Part shown: one piece after another, positions 31,629 through 42,900 of the stretch
Layout of the letters: each line of letters starts with the position of its first letter
Numbering within the stretch: position 1 is the stretch's first letter
Assembly: GCA_009695265.1 (NCBI GenBank)
Contig: SIBE01000002.1
Coordinates: 1-50,961, forward strand
Reading direction: 5' to 3'
Source of the DNA: Pedosphaera sp.
GTDB taxonomy: Bacteria > Verrucomicrobiota > Verrucomicrobiia > Limisphaerales > SIBE01
Length of the DNA stretch: 50,961 bases
Translations under genes and position numbers: made by a program
The notes under the pieces: generated by a model
What the model was told of the DNA's origin: nothing
Databases searched by the model: none
What the model saw: only the letters and a program-made list of their open reading frames with translations

Positions 31629-32279
31629 CTATTTGTTCAATGAAGCCCTGAATTGTGCGGGCACATCCTCCAACGAACCAAGCCGGCTGAACTGGAGGGC
31701 ACGTAGATAGCTTATCACCGCCCAACGATCCTCAACGGCAAGCTGCGACGCATAAGGCCCCATCAAATTACGGCCGTTGGAAATCACGTGAAACAACTCA
31801 CCATCCGACATCTTTACAATACGCGGATCATGCAGAGTGGCGACGACTGCCATGCCGAGTTTCTTGGTCACACCGTTTCCATCACCCAATGGACCATGAC
31901 ACGGAAGACAGTTGATCTCGAAGCGTTGACGCCCGCGAGCCATCGACTGGGCGTCTATCACTGTTGGATTTAATTCCACCCAATTCGTCGTTCCGGTCAT
32001 CTTTCCCGAGTTGACCGGATGGTCTTCGTATGAATAAACGACGGCACCACCGGCGACATTGCGGCGAGGCTCCGATCGGGCGACGGTCCCGGAAGCTGGC
32101 AACCGGGACGCTCGGTTATCGCGGAAGAACTCATTTGGTACTTGCGGCCGAAACTTCATCTGCCGATCCATGTCAGGGAAAACTTCGATCGGCGGTTTGC
32201 GCAATACGCTTTCGCGGAAGCCGAGAACTCCGATGGAGACCGCGACTATCAAGATCCAGATGGGGAGGAAGTATCGCAT
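31629..32279 (-). CDS. actE: Alternative complex III mono-haem cytochrome c subunit ActE
   Basis: MRYFLPIWILIVAVSIGVLGF...RGRQRFEINCLPCHGPLGDGNGVTKKLG; start reassigned from ORF start 32408. Confidence 0.87.
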   Translation of the reverse strand: MRYFLPIWILIVAVSIGVLGFRESVLRKPPIEVFPDMDRQMKFRPQVPNEFFRDNRASRLPASGTVARSEPRRNVAGGAVVYSYEDHPVNSGKMTGTTNWVELNPTVIDAQSMARGRQRFEINCLPCHGPLGDGNGVTKKLGMAVVATLHDPRIVKMSDGELFHVISNGRNLMGPYASQLAVEDRWAVISYLRALQFSRLGSLEDVPAQFRASLNK

Positions 32280-32280
32280 G

Positions 32281-32820
32281 TTAGTCCTCGACGAAATGGA
32301 TTTGCCTGCCTCCCGAATCCTCCAGGAGCTTGCGGGTTTCCGTGCTGGAATACTTCGGATCGTCGCATTGGATTGTAATGAAGAACCGGTCGTTGGAGAA
32401 TCGAGCAAACGTCCGGCTCTTGAGCAGCGGATTGTACAACTTTGGCAACCGGTTCAGGAAGAGCATCCCAAAAAGCGTACCGAATGAAGCCAGCAGAATC
32501 GTCAGCTCGTATGAAACCGGGAATGCAAACATCGGGCTGAACAGCGGTTTACCGCCGACCACCACCGGATAATCCCATTTGTTCATCCACCAGATCATCG
32601 ACATACCGGTGGTGAAACCAGTCATGCCGCCGAAAAAGGTGAACCAGCCAACTTTCGAGTTTTGAAGTCCCATCGCATCGTCCATTCCGTGAACGGGGTA
32701 TGGCGTGTGAACATCCCACCGACGGAAGCCGGCGTCGCGAACGCGCACAGCCGCATTCATGATGTCTGCCGCTGTTTCAAACTCGGCGATCAGCGCGTAA
32801 GGTGTGTTCGTCTCAGGCAT
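32281..32820 (-). CDS. actD: Alternative complex III subunit ActD (DUF3341)
   Basis: MPETNTPYALIAEFETAADIMNAAVRVRDAGFRRWDVHTPYPVHGMDDAMGLQNSKVGWFTFFGGMTG. Confidence 0.9.
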   Translation of the reverse strand: MPETNTPYALIAEFETAADIMNAAVRVRDAGFRRWDVHTPYPVHGMDDAMGLQNSKVGWFTFFGGMTGFTTGMSMIWWMNKWDYPVVVGGKPLFSPMFAFPVSYELTILLASFGTLFGMLFLNRLPKLYNPLLKSRTFARFSNDRFFITIQCDDPKYSSTETRKLLEDSGGRQIHFVED

Positions 32821-32841
32821 TTTCCAGGTCCTCAAATAGGT

Positions 32842-34275
32842 TTAGTGATGCCCTTTCGCACCGCCCAATGCATGGTGCGGATCCGCCTGCGGGGTCACGC
32901 CCTTCACTTCCGCGATCGCAATCACCGGAAGGAAACGCATGAACAGCAGGAACAAAGTCATGAACAAACCGAAGCTTCCCACGAACGTCAGGACGTCCAC
33001 GTAAGTCGGATAGAACATGCCCCAGCTCGATGGCAGATAATCGCGATGGAGCGAGGTCACAATGATGACGAACCGTTCGAACCACATGCCGATGTTTACG
33101 AAGATCGAAACGATGAAGACAAAAACCACGTGTGTCCGGCACCATTTGAACCAGAAGAGTTGAGGCGAAATGACGTTGCACGAAATCATCGTCCAGTAAG
33201 CCCACCAATAGGGACCGAACGCACGGTTCTTGAAGGCATAAAGCTCGTAAGGATTGCCGCCATACCAGGCGATGAAGAATTCCATGCCGTAGGCGTAACC
33301 CACGATGGAACCGGTCGCGAGGATGACCTTGCACATCAACTCGACGTGCCGGATCGTGATAACGTCGTGGAGACCGCAGACCGATCGCAACGGAATCAAA
33401 AGCGTCAGGACCATGCCGAAGCCAGAGAAGATCGCGCCAGCGACGAAGTAAGGAGGGAAGATCGTCGTGTGCCAGCCGGGCACTTGTGAAACGGCGAAGT
33501 CGAATGAAACCACCGAGTGCACCGACAAAACGAGCGGCGTGCTCAAGCCTGCGAGAAGCAAGTAGGCCTTCTCGTAATTACTCCAGTGGCGGTTTGATCC
33601 GGTCCACCCAAGAGCGAAAAGTCCGTAGAGAAATTTGCGCATCTTCGTCGTCGCACGATCACGCATCGTCGCCAGGTCAGGAACCAGGCCGACGTACCAG
33701 AATAGAAGGGAAACGGTTCCGTAAGTCGAAACCGCGAAAACGTCCCACAACAACGGCGAGCGAAACTGCGGCCAGATGCTGTTCGCATTCGGGAATGGAA
33801 TCAGGTAGCCTGGATATAGTGCAAACCACACACGACCCGTATGCACGACCGGAAAAATTCCTGCGCAAACCACTGCAAAGAGCGTCATTGCTTCAGCAGC
33901 GCGATTGATCGATGTCCGCCACTTCTGACGTAGCAAGAAAAGAATGGCCGAAATCAGTGTGCCCGCGTGGCCAATGCCGATCCAGAAGACGAAGTTCGTG
34001 ATGTCCCACGCCCACCCCACCGTGTTGTGCAATCCCCAGACACCCACGCCGGTCGAGATGAGATAGCCGATCATTCCCGCCATCATCGACATCACCGAAA
34101 AACTGATGGCGAAGGCAATCCACCACCATCGAGGCGTCTTCCCCTCTGCGATGCCGGCGATTTTGTCGCTGATCCACCCCATCGGGCGTTGGTTCAGCAC
34201 CAGCGGCACGCGCTCCAATTCGCGCGGCGGCCCGGCTAACTTCAGTGCGCCCTGACTTGATACTGCGTCAGCCAT
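32842..34275 (-). CDS. actC: Alternative complex III NrfD-like subunit ActC
   Basis: 477 aa NrfD/PsrC-like multi-TM protein; [54 protein letters not shown]. Confidence 0.92.
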   Translation of the reverse strand: MADAVSSQGALKLAGPPRELERVPLVLNQRPMGWISDKIAGIAEGKTPRWWWIAFAISFSVMSMMAGMIGYLISTGVGVWGLHNTVGWAWDITNFVFWIGIGHAGTLISAILFLLRQKWRTSINRAAEAMTLFAVVCAGIFPVVHTGRVWFALYPGYLIPFPNANSIWPQFRSPLLWDVFAVSTYGTVSLLFWYVGLVPDLATMRDRATTKMRKFLYGLFALGWTGSNRHWSNYEKAYLLLAGLSTPLVLSVHSVVSFDFAVSQVPGWHTTIFPPYFVAGAIFSGFGMVLTLLIPLRSVCGLHDVITIRHVELMCKVILATGSIVGYAYGMEFFIAWYGGNPYELYAFKNRAFGPYWWAYWTMISCNVISPQLFWFKWCRTHVVFVFIVSIFVNIGMWFERFVIIVTSLHRDYLPSSWGMFYPTYVDVLTFVGSFGLFMTLFLLFMRFLPVIAIAEVKGVTPQADPHHALGGAKGHH

Positions 34276-37200
34276 TAGTGCGCTCCTTTCTTTTCAGCTC
34301 CCACCGGCTCACCGTGAGCCGCTCCCGCACCGTGACTGGCAAATGGATCGTCGTGCCGATGCTCTTCATACTCCTGCAAACTTGCTGGCATCTTGTAGTA
34401 GTCCGGCATTTCGGGATTTGGATTGCGAATGCGTGCCAAGTAAGTCACGCGTGGCTTGGTATCGAGGAATCCAAGAACCGCGTAATCACGGGCTTGTCCC
34501 TTGAGTTTTGAAACCCGGCTCTCAGGGTCAAGCAGATTGCCGAATGCGATCGCCTCCGCGGGACAAACCTGAGCGCACGCCGTGGTGAATGTTCCTTCCG
34601 GAACACGCACCTGATCAGTGGCTCCAGCCTTCACTTTCTGTGAGATTTTCGCCCCTTCGATGCGCTGAATGCAGAACGTGCATTTCTCCATCACGCCGCG
34701 CATGCGAATGCTCACGTCCGGATTTTTCGCCATCTTGACGATATCCACCTCGTCCTTCGGCCTCGTCGCAAGCGGGCCCTGGTAGAGAGCCGTGAGCGGA
34801 CGCTTGTTGAAATCGAAGAAATTAAAGCGGCGAACTTTCCAGGCGCAGTTGTTCGAGCAGTACCGGGTTCCAACGCAACGATTGTAGGCCATGACATTGA
34901 TCCCTTCCTCATCATGCACGGTGGCGTTGACCGGACATACCATCTCGCAAGGAGCACTCTCGCAATGCTGGCAAAGCATCGGCTGCATGTTCACCTGCGG
35001 ATCGTCGGCTGCCTCTTCCGGGTTCTCACGCGAGCTGCTGAAATAACGATCGATTCGCATCCAGTGCATCTCGCGATTCTTGAAGATCTGATCCTTCCCA
35101 ACAATCGGAATGTTGTTTTCGCTCTGGCAGGCGATGACACAGGCGCCGCAACCGACACAGGAGTTCAGATCGATCGACATTCCCCACTGATGCACTTCGC
35201 TCTGGAGAATTTGTCGGCGATCATCACGAAGATCGGTGCCGCCGTTCTTGCCGTTTGGATGCTTGTCGTAAGGATGCTTGTAAATCGGCCCCGCGTTCGG
35301 CGCGTGCGCCTCCAGATCCATGTTCTTCGCAAACGCCGGCTTCTGCTGAAACTGCTGCCAGTTTGCCTCACGAATGATTGGGCGACCCTCCATTACACCG
35401 TGGTCTTGAGTCGTCACGACTCGGTGCGATCTGTCCAGACGCGACGGGCGCTCGACGCCGGAAGCAACAAAAGGCGCTGCCGAACCGCGAACCTCGTAGG
35501 CGCTAAAGCCCACTTTCTGACCGCCAAAGCCACCGATGCGTCCGGCTCGTTCTCGTCCGTATCCAAGAGCCAAGCCTAAGGTGAAATCTGCCAAACCCGG
35601 CTGAACCGCCACCGGCCCCTGGACTTTGAGGTCGCCGACCTTGACCTCAATCACGTCACCGGTCTTGACTCCCAACTCAACTGCAGTCTTGCGGCTCAGC
35701 AAAATCGGATTGTCCCAAACGACTTTCGTGATCGGATCGGGAAGCTCCTGAAGCCATCCGTTGTTGTTGTAACGACCGTCATCCAGCTTGGAATCTCGAA
35801 AGAAAACGACTTCCAGTTTCTCAACGGAAGGAGCTGGCACCGATTGTTGACCGCCCAGAGCTTGAGCTGTAGCCGACGACCTTAACGCAACTAAAACTGG
35901 ACGGTGGGCACTCTCAGCCAGGAAACCATCGTGGAGGAACTTCTTCCACCGTGGCTCGTTTTCGCCGCCAGCGTTGTTGGCAAAGGTCTCGCGCACCAGT
36001 TCATACGGGCTTGTCTGCGCCAAACCCGCTGCCCGCGCCAGCACTTCAATTTCCGTCATACCGCCAAATAACGGTTCTATGAGAGGCTGGATGCCAACAA
36101 TAGTGCCATCCGGAGTCCGGGCATCTCCCCAGCTCTCGAGATAATGAGCCTGCGGGATTTGAAAGTCGCTCGCCGTGGAGGTTTCATCCTCGTAGTATCC
36201 AAGGCGGATTACCTTCTTCGCCTTGCGCTGCGTTTGCGCCCAAATCAAATCCACAGGGGCATTGTAGGCAGGATTACCGCCCGAAATCACCAGCGTGTTG
36301 ACCTGGCCCGAGTTCAAAGCCTGCGCGAGTTGGCCAATCGTCCCCTCGGCTCCAATCGAAGGGGCCGTGAGGTAACTGACCGGAGCCGCCCCTCCCTGAG
36401 TGCTGCCAAGCGCGACATTCATCACAGCGGCCACAAGGTGGGCAGCCACAGGCTGGCGGTAGCCCGCTACGACGAGGGCCTTGCCTCTCTGTGCCACCAA
36501 ATCTTTCGCGCATTCGACGGCCCATTTCTCAGCATCGGGAGCGCCGTTGGCGAGTTGTTGAAGAGCTGCGTTCAACTCGGGTGTCGCCGGGAAGTTTGTC
36601 TGTTTAAGAACCTCGATCGCAACACGAGCACCGATCTTGACAACCGAGCTCGTCGAAATGCGAAGCCGATGATCCGCGTTTGACCCGGTCACAGTCAGCA
36701 GACCCTCGACGACGTAGAGACGGCTCATCTTGTCGCCAGGTTTCTCAACCCGACGCCCGGCGGCGTAACCACGAATATGCTTCCATGCGTTGTCCTCCGC
36801 ACCCGCAAAATCACAGTCCAGAGACAAAATCGCCGAAGCTGTGCCGAAGCGGTAGGAAGCAATCACCGGCTGGCCAAAAGCGATGGTCAATGCTTGCGCC
36901 TCAAAACCCATATCCGCAGGCTCGTAAACATGCCACGTCGCTTGCGGATACTTCTGTGCGATCAGGGCCTGCAACCGTGCTCGCGTGGGCGAATTATTTC
37001 GTTCCACGAGGAAAGAAAGTCCGTCACCGCGATTTTGTCCAAAGCGGACCTCAATCTGGCGCAATTCGTCGATGGCAGCCTCGCGAGTTGCAGTCGAACC
37101 GGCGCTTGTAAATCGCGTCGCCCGATCCGGATCATAAAGATCCAGGATGGATGCTTGCGCAAAAACGTTTGTTCCGCCGCCGCTCTCAGGATGGCCAAGG

Positions 37201-37574
37201 TTGCCCTCGATCTTCGTGGGCCGTCCGTCACTCGACTTCACAAGCAGAGGAACTGCCCCACCCCTCCCAGGCATGGCCGTTGCGTAATACTGTGCGACGC
37301 CGTGGACATACCCTTCCGGCATTTTCGAGAATGGATGGATATACTCCTCCGGCTTGCGGCAGCCGGTGAGTCCGATGCCCGCGAGCGCAAAGGAAGCGGA
37401 CATCAACTGCATGAAAGAACGCCGTGTCACCGGGTCCGTCAATTCGCTCGCGCCGTCGGGAAACTCACGTGCCGCCCACTGCTTGAACTCCGGGGTTTCA
37501 GCCAGGTGATCGAGACTGCGCCAATACTTTGGACCCGTGTCCGGTTCCGGGCATGGAGGAGGAATGATTTTCAT
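34275..37574 (-). CDS. actB: Alternative complex III fused molybdopterin-like/Fe-S subunit ActB
   Basis: 1099 aa; TAT-like TRRSFMQLM; ferredoxin motifs [48 protein letters not shown]. Confidence 0.93.
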   Translation of the reverse strand: MKIIPPPCPEPDTGPKYWRSLDHLAETPEFKQWAAREFPDGASELTDPVTRRSFMQLMSASFALAGIGLTGCRKPEEYIHPFSKMPEGYVHGVAQYYATAMPGRGGAVPLLVKSSDGRPTKIEGNLGHPESGGGTNVFAQASILDLYDPDRATRFTSAGSTATREAAIDELRQIEVRFGQNRGDGLSFLVERNNSPTRARLQALIAQKYPQATWHVYEPADMGFEAQALTIAFGQPVIASYRFGTASAILSLDCDFAGAEDNAWKHIRGYAAGRRVEKPGDKMSRLYVVEGLLTVTGSNADHRLRISTSSVVKIGARVAIEVLKQTNFPATPELNAALQQLANGAPDAEKWAVECAKDLVAQRGKALVVAGYRQPVAAHLVAAVMNVALGSTQGGAAPVSYLTAPSIGAEGTIGQLAQALNSGQVNTLVISGGNPAYNAPVDLIWAQTQRKAKKVIRLGYYEDETSTASDFQIPQAHYLESWGDARTPDGTIVGIQPLIEPLFGGMTEIEVLARAAGLAQTSPYELVRETFANNAGGENEPRWKKFLHDGFLAESAHRPVLVALRSSATAQALGGQQSVPAPSVEKLEVVFFRDSKLDDGRYNNNGWLQELPDPITKVVWDNPILLSRKTAVELGVKTGDVIEVKVGDLKVQGPVAVQPGLADFTLGLALGYGRERAGRIGGFGGQKVGFSAYEVRGSAAPFVASGVERPSRLDRSHRVVTTQDHGVMEGRPIIREANWQQFQQKPAFAKNMDLEAHAPNAGPIYKHPYDKHPNGKNGGTDLRDDRRQILQSEVHQWGMSIDLNSCVGCGACVIACQSENNIPIVGKDQIFKNREMHWMRIDRYFSSSRENPEEAADDPQVNMQPMLCQHCESAPCEMVCPVNATVHDEEGINVMAYNRCVGTRYCSNNCAWKVRRFNFFDFNKRPLTALYQGPLATRPKDEVDIVKMAKNPDVSIRMRGVMEKCTFCIQRIEGAKISQKVKAGATDQVRVPEGTFTTACAQVCPAEAIAFGNLLDPESRVSKLKGQARDYAVLGFLDTKPRVTYLARIRNPNPEMPDYYKMPASLQEYEEHRHDDPFASHGAGAAHGEPVGAEKKGAH

Positions 37575-38221
37575 CGATGACAGGCGGAGCAGTTTTGAGA
37601 GGAATTGACCTTCCAGTCATGCACGAACTTCTCACCGAGTTGAAGCTGGGCGGCTTCGTTCGTGTGCCAATTCAGGTTGAAGACCTGCTCCGGCGGACGG
37701 ATGTTCTTTTCGGGATTCCGGTGGCAATCAAGACAGAAACCCATGCTTAACGGCTGTGCATGGCGCACTTCGTCCATCTTGTTGATCTCACCGTGGCAAC
37801 TAAAGCAACTGACCCCACGGTTCACGTGAACGGAATGATTAAAATAGACGTAATCCGGGGTCTTGTGGATCTGAACCCACGGAATTGCCTTCCCGGTGTT
37901 GTAGCTTTCCCGGACAAGCGCCAGCTTCGGATCATTTGCCAGGATCTGGTTGTGGCAATTCATGCACGTTGAAGCCGCAGGAATATTTGAGTACCAGGAT
38001 TTCTCCACCCCATTGTGGCAATACCGGCAGTCCAAGCCAACCTGATCCACGTGAATCGCATGGGAAAACGCGACCGGCTGGACGGGCTGATAGCCCACCC
38101 GGGTGTACTTTGGTGTCGCGTAGTAAGTGATCCCCGCGAACACAGTGGTTCCTGCGATCAAGGCTCCAGCGATCACTCGCGTCGGAAGCTTGTTCGTCCA
38201 CTTTGGAAAAATGTCTGACAT
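37571..38221 (-). CDS. actA: Alternative complex III penta-haem cytochrome c subunit ActA
   Basis: Five CxxCH motifs: CRYCH, CMNCH, CFSCH, CLDCH, CSACH; N-terminal TM; first gene of the ACIII set. Confidence 0.92.
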   Translation of the reverse strand: MSDIFPKWTNKLPTRVIAGALIAGTTVFAGITYYATPKYTRVGYQPVQPVAFSHAIHVDQVGLDCRYCHNGVEKSWYSNIPAASTCMNCHNQILANDPKLALVRESYNTGKAIPWVQIHKTPDYVYFNHSVHVNRGVSCFSCHGEINKMDEVRHAQPLSMGFCLDCHRNPEKNIRPPEQVFNLNWHTNEAAQLQLGEKFVHDWKVNSSQNCSACHR

Positions 38222-38569
38222 CGGAAAGCTGTGTAAAATCTCCACCCAGAAGCCGCTTAACTACGAAACCCGTAAACAAGCATCACCCGCAGCGCGCCAG
38301 TCCCATTAAACTTCATCAATTGAGTCCTTCTTCCCCTCGATTCGCGCCGCTCAATAAGTAATGCTTTTCCAATGGGCAGTGATGTTTAACGGGAGGGAAA
38401 GTCAAAGCAAGCAACTTCACGCTTTGCATCGAACATTTCCGTTTGCTTAATAATGGCAATAAGCCACGCCTGCTGGCACCGGGTGCCTAGCCAAGCTCAG
38501 AAACACTATTTAAGCCCAAATTGGAGGGCCGGCTCACATCAATTTCGTTCACGAAAACAACGCTCTCAC

Positions 38570-39898
38570 TTACTCTCCTCTTCGATACGCCTCAGCCAGC
38601 AATGTGATCGGATGCACCAGCCGCACTTGCATCCCCTCACGCCGCGCGCCATTGACGAGCTGCAACAGGCACCCAGGATTCGCCGTCGCCACCACCATCG
38701 CTCCGGTTTTGCGGATGTGTCCAAGCTTCCGATTCAAAAGCTCCGTTGCCATCTCCGGCTGAATCAAATTGTAAATCCCAGCGCTGCCGCAGCACCAAGT
38801 GCTTTCGGCCAATTCCACTAATTTCAAGTTCGGGATCGCCCTCAACACCTGACGAGGCTGCAAGGTGATCTTCTGCCCATGGCACAAATGGCAAGCCTCA
38901 TGATAAGTGACCAGCATTTCATCGCAAATGTCCTTCGAGGTGCTTTGATTCACCCCCTTTGGAGATGTGATCCCGATCTCTACCAACCACTCGTGAACAT
39001 CCTTCACCTTCATGTCCCATAGCTGCGCTCGTTCCTCATAAGCCGCATCGCCAGCCAATAATTTCGCATAATGTTTCAAATGTGAACCGCAGCCAGCCGC
39101 GTTCGTGATGATCGCGTCGAACTTCTCCGGCGGAAACTGATCGATGTTCACGCGCGCCAGCCGTTGCGCCAGCTCCCACTCTCCGTTATGCGCGTGCAAC
39201 GAGCCGCAGCACGATTGCTCGGGAGGCGTCGCCACTTCGCACCCATTCCGGGCCAAAACTTCCACCGTGTCCCGATTCACATCACTGAAAATCAAGTCCT
39301 GCGCGCAACCTGTGAGCATCGCCACGCGGTAACGCTTTTCACCGACAGCCGGCGTGCCAGGCGCAATCAGCTCATCCGAGAATTTCCGTTGCATTGTGGG
39401 TGTCATCTCCTCCAGCTCGCGAAAACGCTTCGGCAAAAGTTTCAGAACGCCGGTGCGCCGAACGAATGTCTGCAAGCCAAGCCGCTGGTACAACCTCAGC
39501 ACGTGTCCGAGCAAATGCAGCCGCCGCAAATCCATGAACAACCACTGCAAGGTGAACCCACGCACCAGTCCCCTGCCCTGCGAATCCAGCGTGCCGCTTT
39601 GTTCCGCCTCCGCCCGCGCATGCTCGAACAGTTCCGCATAATTCACTCCCGCCGGGCACGCCGTCATGCACGCCAGACAACCCAGACAAAAATACATCTC
39701 ATCCGCGAAGGTCTTCGTCGCCTCCATCTTCCCATCAGCAATTGCGCGCATCAGAGCGATGCGACCGCGCGGGCTGTTGCGCTCCAGTTTTGTCGCGTCA
39801 TAAGTGGGGCACGTGGGCAGGCACAGCCCGCAATGCATGCATTGCTGTACCACCGAATAGTCCAGATTCTTCAGATGCGACATGACTTCCTTCATCTC
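38570..39898 (-). CDS. glcF: Glycolate oxidase iron-sulfur subunit-like
   Basis: CMHCGLCLPTCPTY and CLGCLACMTACPAGVNYAEL motifs, CCG motifs (EQSCCGSLHAHNG, STWCCGSAGIYNL). Confidence 0.88.
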   Translation of the reverse strand, partial: EMKEVMSHLKNLDYSVVQQCMHCGLCLPTCPTYDATKLERNSPRGRIALMRAIADGKMEATKTFADEMYFCLGCLACMTACPAGVNYAELFEHARAEAEQSGTLDSQGRGLVRGFTLQWLFMDLRRLHLLGHVLRLYQRLGLQTFVRRTGVLKLLPKRFRELEEMTPTMQRKFSDELIAPGTPAVGEKRYRVAMLTGCAQDLIFSDVNRDTVEVLARNGCEVATPPEQSCCGSLHAHNGEWELAQRLARVNIDQFPPEKFDAIITNAAGCGSHLKHYAKLLAGDAAYEERAQLWDMKVKDVHEWLVEIGITSPKGVNQSTSKDICDEMLVTYHEACHLCHGQKITLQPRQVLRAIPNLKLVELAESTWCCGSAGIYNLIQPEMATELLNRKLGHIRKTGAMVVATANPGCLLQLVNGARREGMQVRLVHPITLLAEAYRRGE

Positions 39899-39999
39899 TC
39901 GAAGAAATGGATGCACGTGCAGCCTGTGGATTCAATCTATTAAACAAGTTCTGCAAGCCGTCTTGCCAGTTTTGAAACATCAGGCCAGACTCTCGACTC

Positions 40000-42900
40000 A
40001 TGGAATCCCTGCAAATCTCCCGACATTGCCCACATTGTCTCTTACTTGCCCCATTGCTCGCGTTTCTGTCCCTGCTTGCCTTGCCTTACCAGTCTGCTGG
40101 AGCGCCCTCAAAGGAGCCTCACGTCGTCTTCGTCATCGGCGAAAACGAATACAACACTTGGGATACACTTCCTGAGTTTGCAGAAAAAGAACTCCGGCCT
40201 CAGGGTCTTCGTTTTACCTATGTCAACGCCTCGCCGCAGCAAGTCGCCAGCGAGTTCACCAACTTCGTGGCGATCAAGGAGGCGGATCTCCTGGTAATCA
40301 GCGTCCGCAGAAGAGCGCCACGCAAGGAGATGCTGGACTTGATCCGCGCTCATCTGGCCGCCGGCAAACCGCTCGTCGGGATTCGAACCGCAAGTCACGC
40401 GTGGGATGTGAAGCCTGCCGATGCTGAACATGACAACTGGCCCACCTTCGATGTCGATGTGCTGGGCGCGAAGTACGAGAACCATTATGGCCGCACCAAC
40501 ACCGGGCCTCAGGCCATCATCAAGGCTGTGCCGGAAGCGACGACACATCCGGCGCTGCGAGGCGTTCCGATCGAGTTCCCCAGCGATTCGCATCTTTACA
40601 AGTACACCAAGACTAGCGGCACTGTGACACCGCTCTTGATGGGGCATCTCGCGAGTCGGACCAACGTGGAGATGGCGGCTTGGACCTTTACCGGAAACAA
40701 CCGCCGCGTCTTCTACACCTCACTCGGCGGCACGGAGGATTTCAAACTGCAGGGTTTCAGAACGCTTCTACGCAATGCTGTGCTCTGGGCTTTGGATCGT
40801 CCGATTCCAATGGCTGCTCTCAGTGGCTCACCTTCAACCCTCGCCCATCATCTGCAGGAAGAGCCGTTGACTCCCAGCGAATCACTTCAGAAGTTTCATT
40901 TGCAGGACGACCTTGAGATCGAGCAAGTGCTCGCCGAGCCAGTCGTCGCACAGCCTGTCTTCCTGAACTTCGATGAGCGTGGCCGCATGTGGGTCGTCCA
41001 ATACCGCCAATATCCCTTTCCCGCCGGCCTCAAAATGATGAGCCGCGACAATGTCTGGCGCGCAGTGTACGACAAGATTCCGCAGGCCCCACCTCACCAC
41101 GTCCGAGGCGAGGACAAGATCACGATCCACGAAGACACCGATGGGGACGGAAAGTTCGACAAGCATACAACTTTCGTCGAAGGGCTGAATATTTGCACCT
41201 CTGTCGAACGCGGGCGCGGAGGAGTGTGGGTTCTAAATCCGCCGTATCTCCTGTTTTACCCCGACCGCAACAACGACGATGTGCCGGACGGTGATCCGGA
41301 AGTGCGTCTCGAAGGCTTCGGACTTGAGGATACTCATTCCGTGGCGAACAGCTTGCGCTGGGGACCAGACGGCTGGCTTTATGGCGCTCAAGGAAGCACA
41401 GTGACGGCGAAGATTACTGTTCGAGATTCCAAGGGGCGCGCGCTGAATGACAAGCCCATTTACTCCCAGGGCCAGAACATCTGGCGCTATCATCCCGAGA
41501 AGGGAATTTATGAAGTCTTCTCGGAAGGCGGCGGCAACGCGTTCGGGGTTGAGATCGATTCCAAGGGTCGCATCTTCTCCGGTCACAACGGAGGAAACAC
41601 GCGCGGCTTTCACTACATGCAAGGCGCGTATCTTCAGAAAGGATTCGAGAAGCACGGTCCGCTTTCGAACCCGCATGCGTTCGGATACTTCCCGCAGATG
41701 CCCCATGATGATGTCCAACGCTTCACACATAATTTCATCATCTACGACGCCGGCGCGCTGCCTGAACGCTACCAGGGCAAACTCTTCGGCGTCGAACCGC
41801 TACAGGGTCGCGTCGTCTTCAGCGACATCACGCCGGACAAATCATCCTTCCGCACGCATGACCTCGGCTACGCCGTCACTTCCGACGACCAATGGTTTCG
41901 CCCCGTCGATATCAAGGTTGGACCCGACGGCGCGATCTACGTATGCGATTGGTACGACCGCCAGGTAAATCATTTCCGAAACCATGAAGGCCAGATCGAC
42001 AAGAACAACGGACGAATCTACCGTATCCAACGAAAGAATCAGGCGCTGCATGGACCTTTCGACCTCGCGAAACTTTCGACCGGGCAGCTCGTCGAATTAC
42101 TCGAGCACAAGAATAAGTGGTACCGCCAGCAAGCGCTGCGACTTTTGGCGGATCGGCAGGACCGGTCAACTGATTACACTCGCAAACTCATCCCAGCTCC
42201 TGACAGCCTTACGAGTTCTTCAGCGCTCGAGTATCTCTGGCTGATCAATCTCACGGGTGGTTTCGATACCCGGCTTGCAGCCGCATCACTCCAAAGCGCC
42301 GATCCTCAAGTGCGCCTCTGGACCATCAGACTGCTCGGCGATGCAAAACAAATCCCACCTGAAGTCGTTCCAATGCTTGTTGAGCGCGCCGAACGGGATG
42401 CAAACCTCGAAGTTCGCGGCCAGCTCGCCAGCACCGCGAAACGTCTCCCGGCAGACTATGCCCTGTCCATTGTCCGCGCACTTCTTTCGCACGACGAGGA
42501 CACGACGGACAATCGCCTGCCGCTTCTGCTCTGGTGGGCCATCGAATCGAAAACGGAGTCGGATCGCGATGCGGTGATCGGCTTCTTCAGCGATGTGGCG
42601 CTCTGGAGTCATCCCATCGTAAAAGACCATTTGCTTGATCGCGTCATGCGCCGCTACGCCACAGCCGGCACCCGTCAGGATTTGCTCTCGTGCGCCAGGT
42701 TATTCGCCATTTCTCCAAAGGCCGAACTCACCGCCAAGCTCGTGAGCGGCTTCGAGGCCGCGTTCAAAGGCCGCTCGATGGCAAATCTTCCGGAAGAACT
42801 CGTGGGCGCAATGACCAAAGCGGGAGCACGCTCCATGGTGATTAGCTTGCGTCAGCGCCAACCGGAGGCGTTCGATGAAGCCTTGCGCGTCATCAACGAC

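Noticed and set aside
32662-33489. 275-aa plus-strand ORF rich in His/Arg/Glu
   Set aside because: Antisense to actC/actD; composition typical of an antisense frame in a GC-rich gene.
38222-38569. actA-glcF spacer as possible ncRNA
   Set aside because: Only short weak inverted repeats; most simply the promoter region of the ACIII operon plus the glcF 3' end.
39164-39943. 259-aa plus-strand ORF
   Set aside because: Antisense to glcF; Arg/Gln/His-rich shadow ORF.
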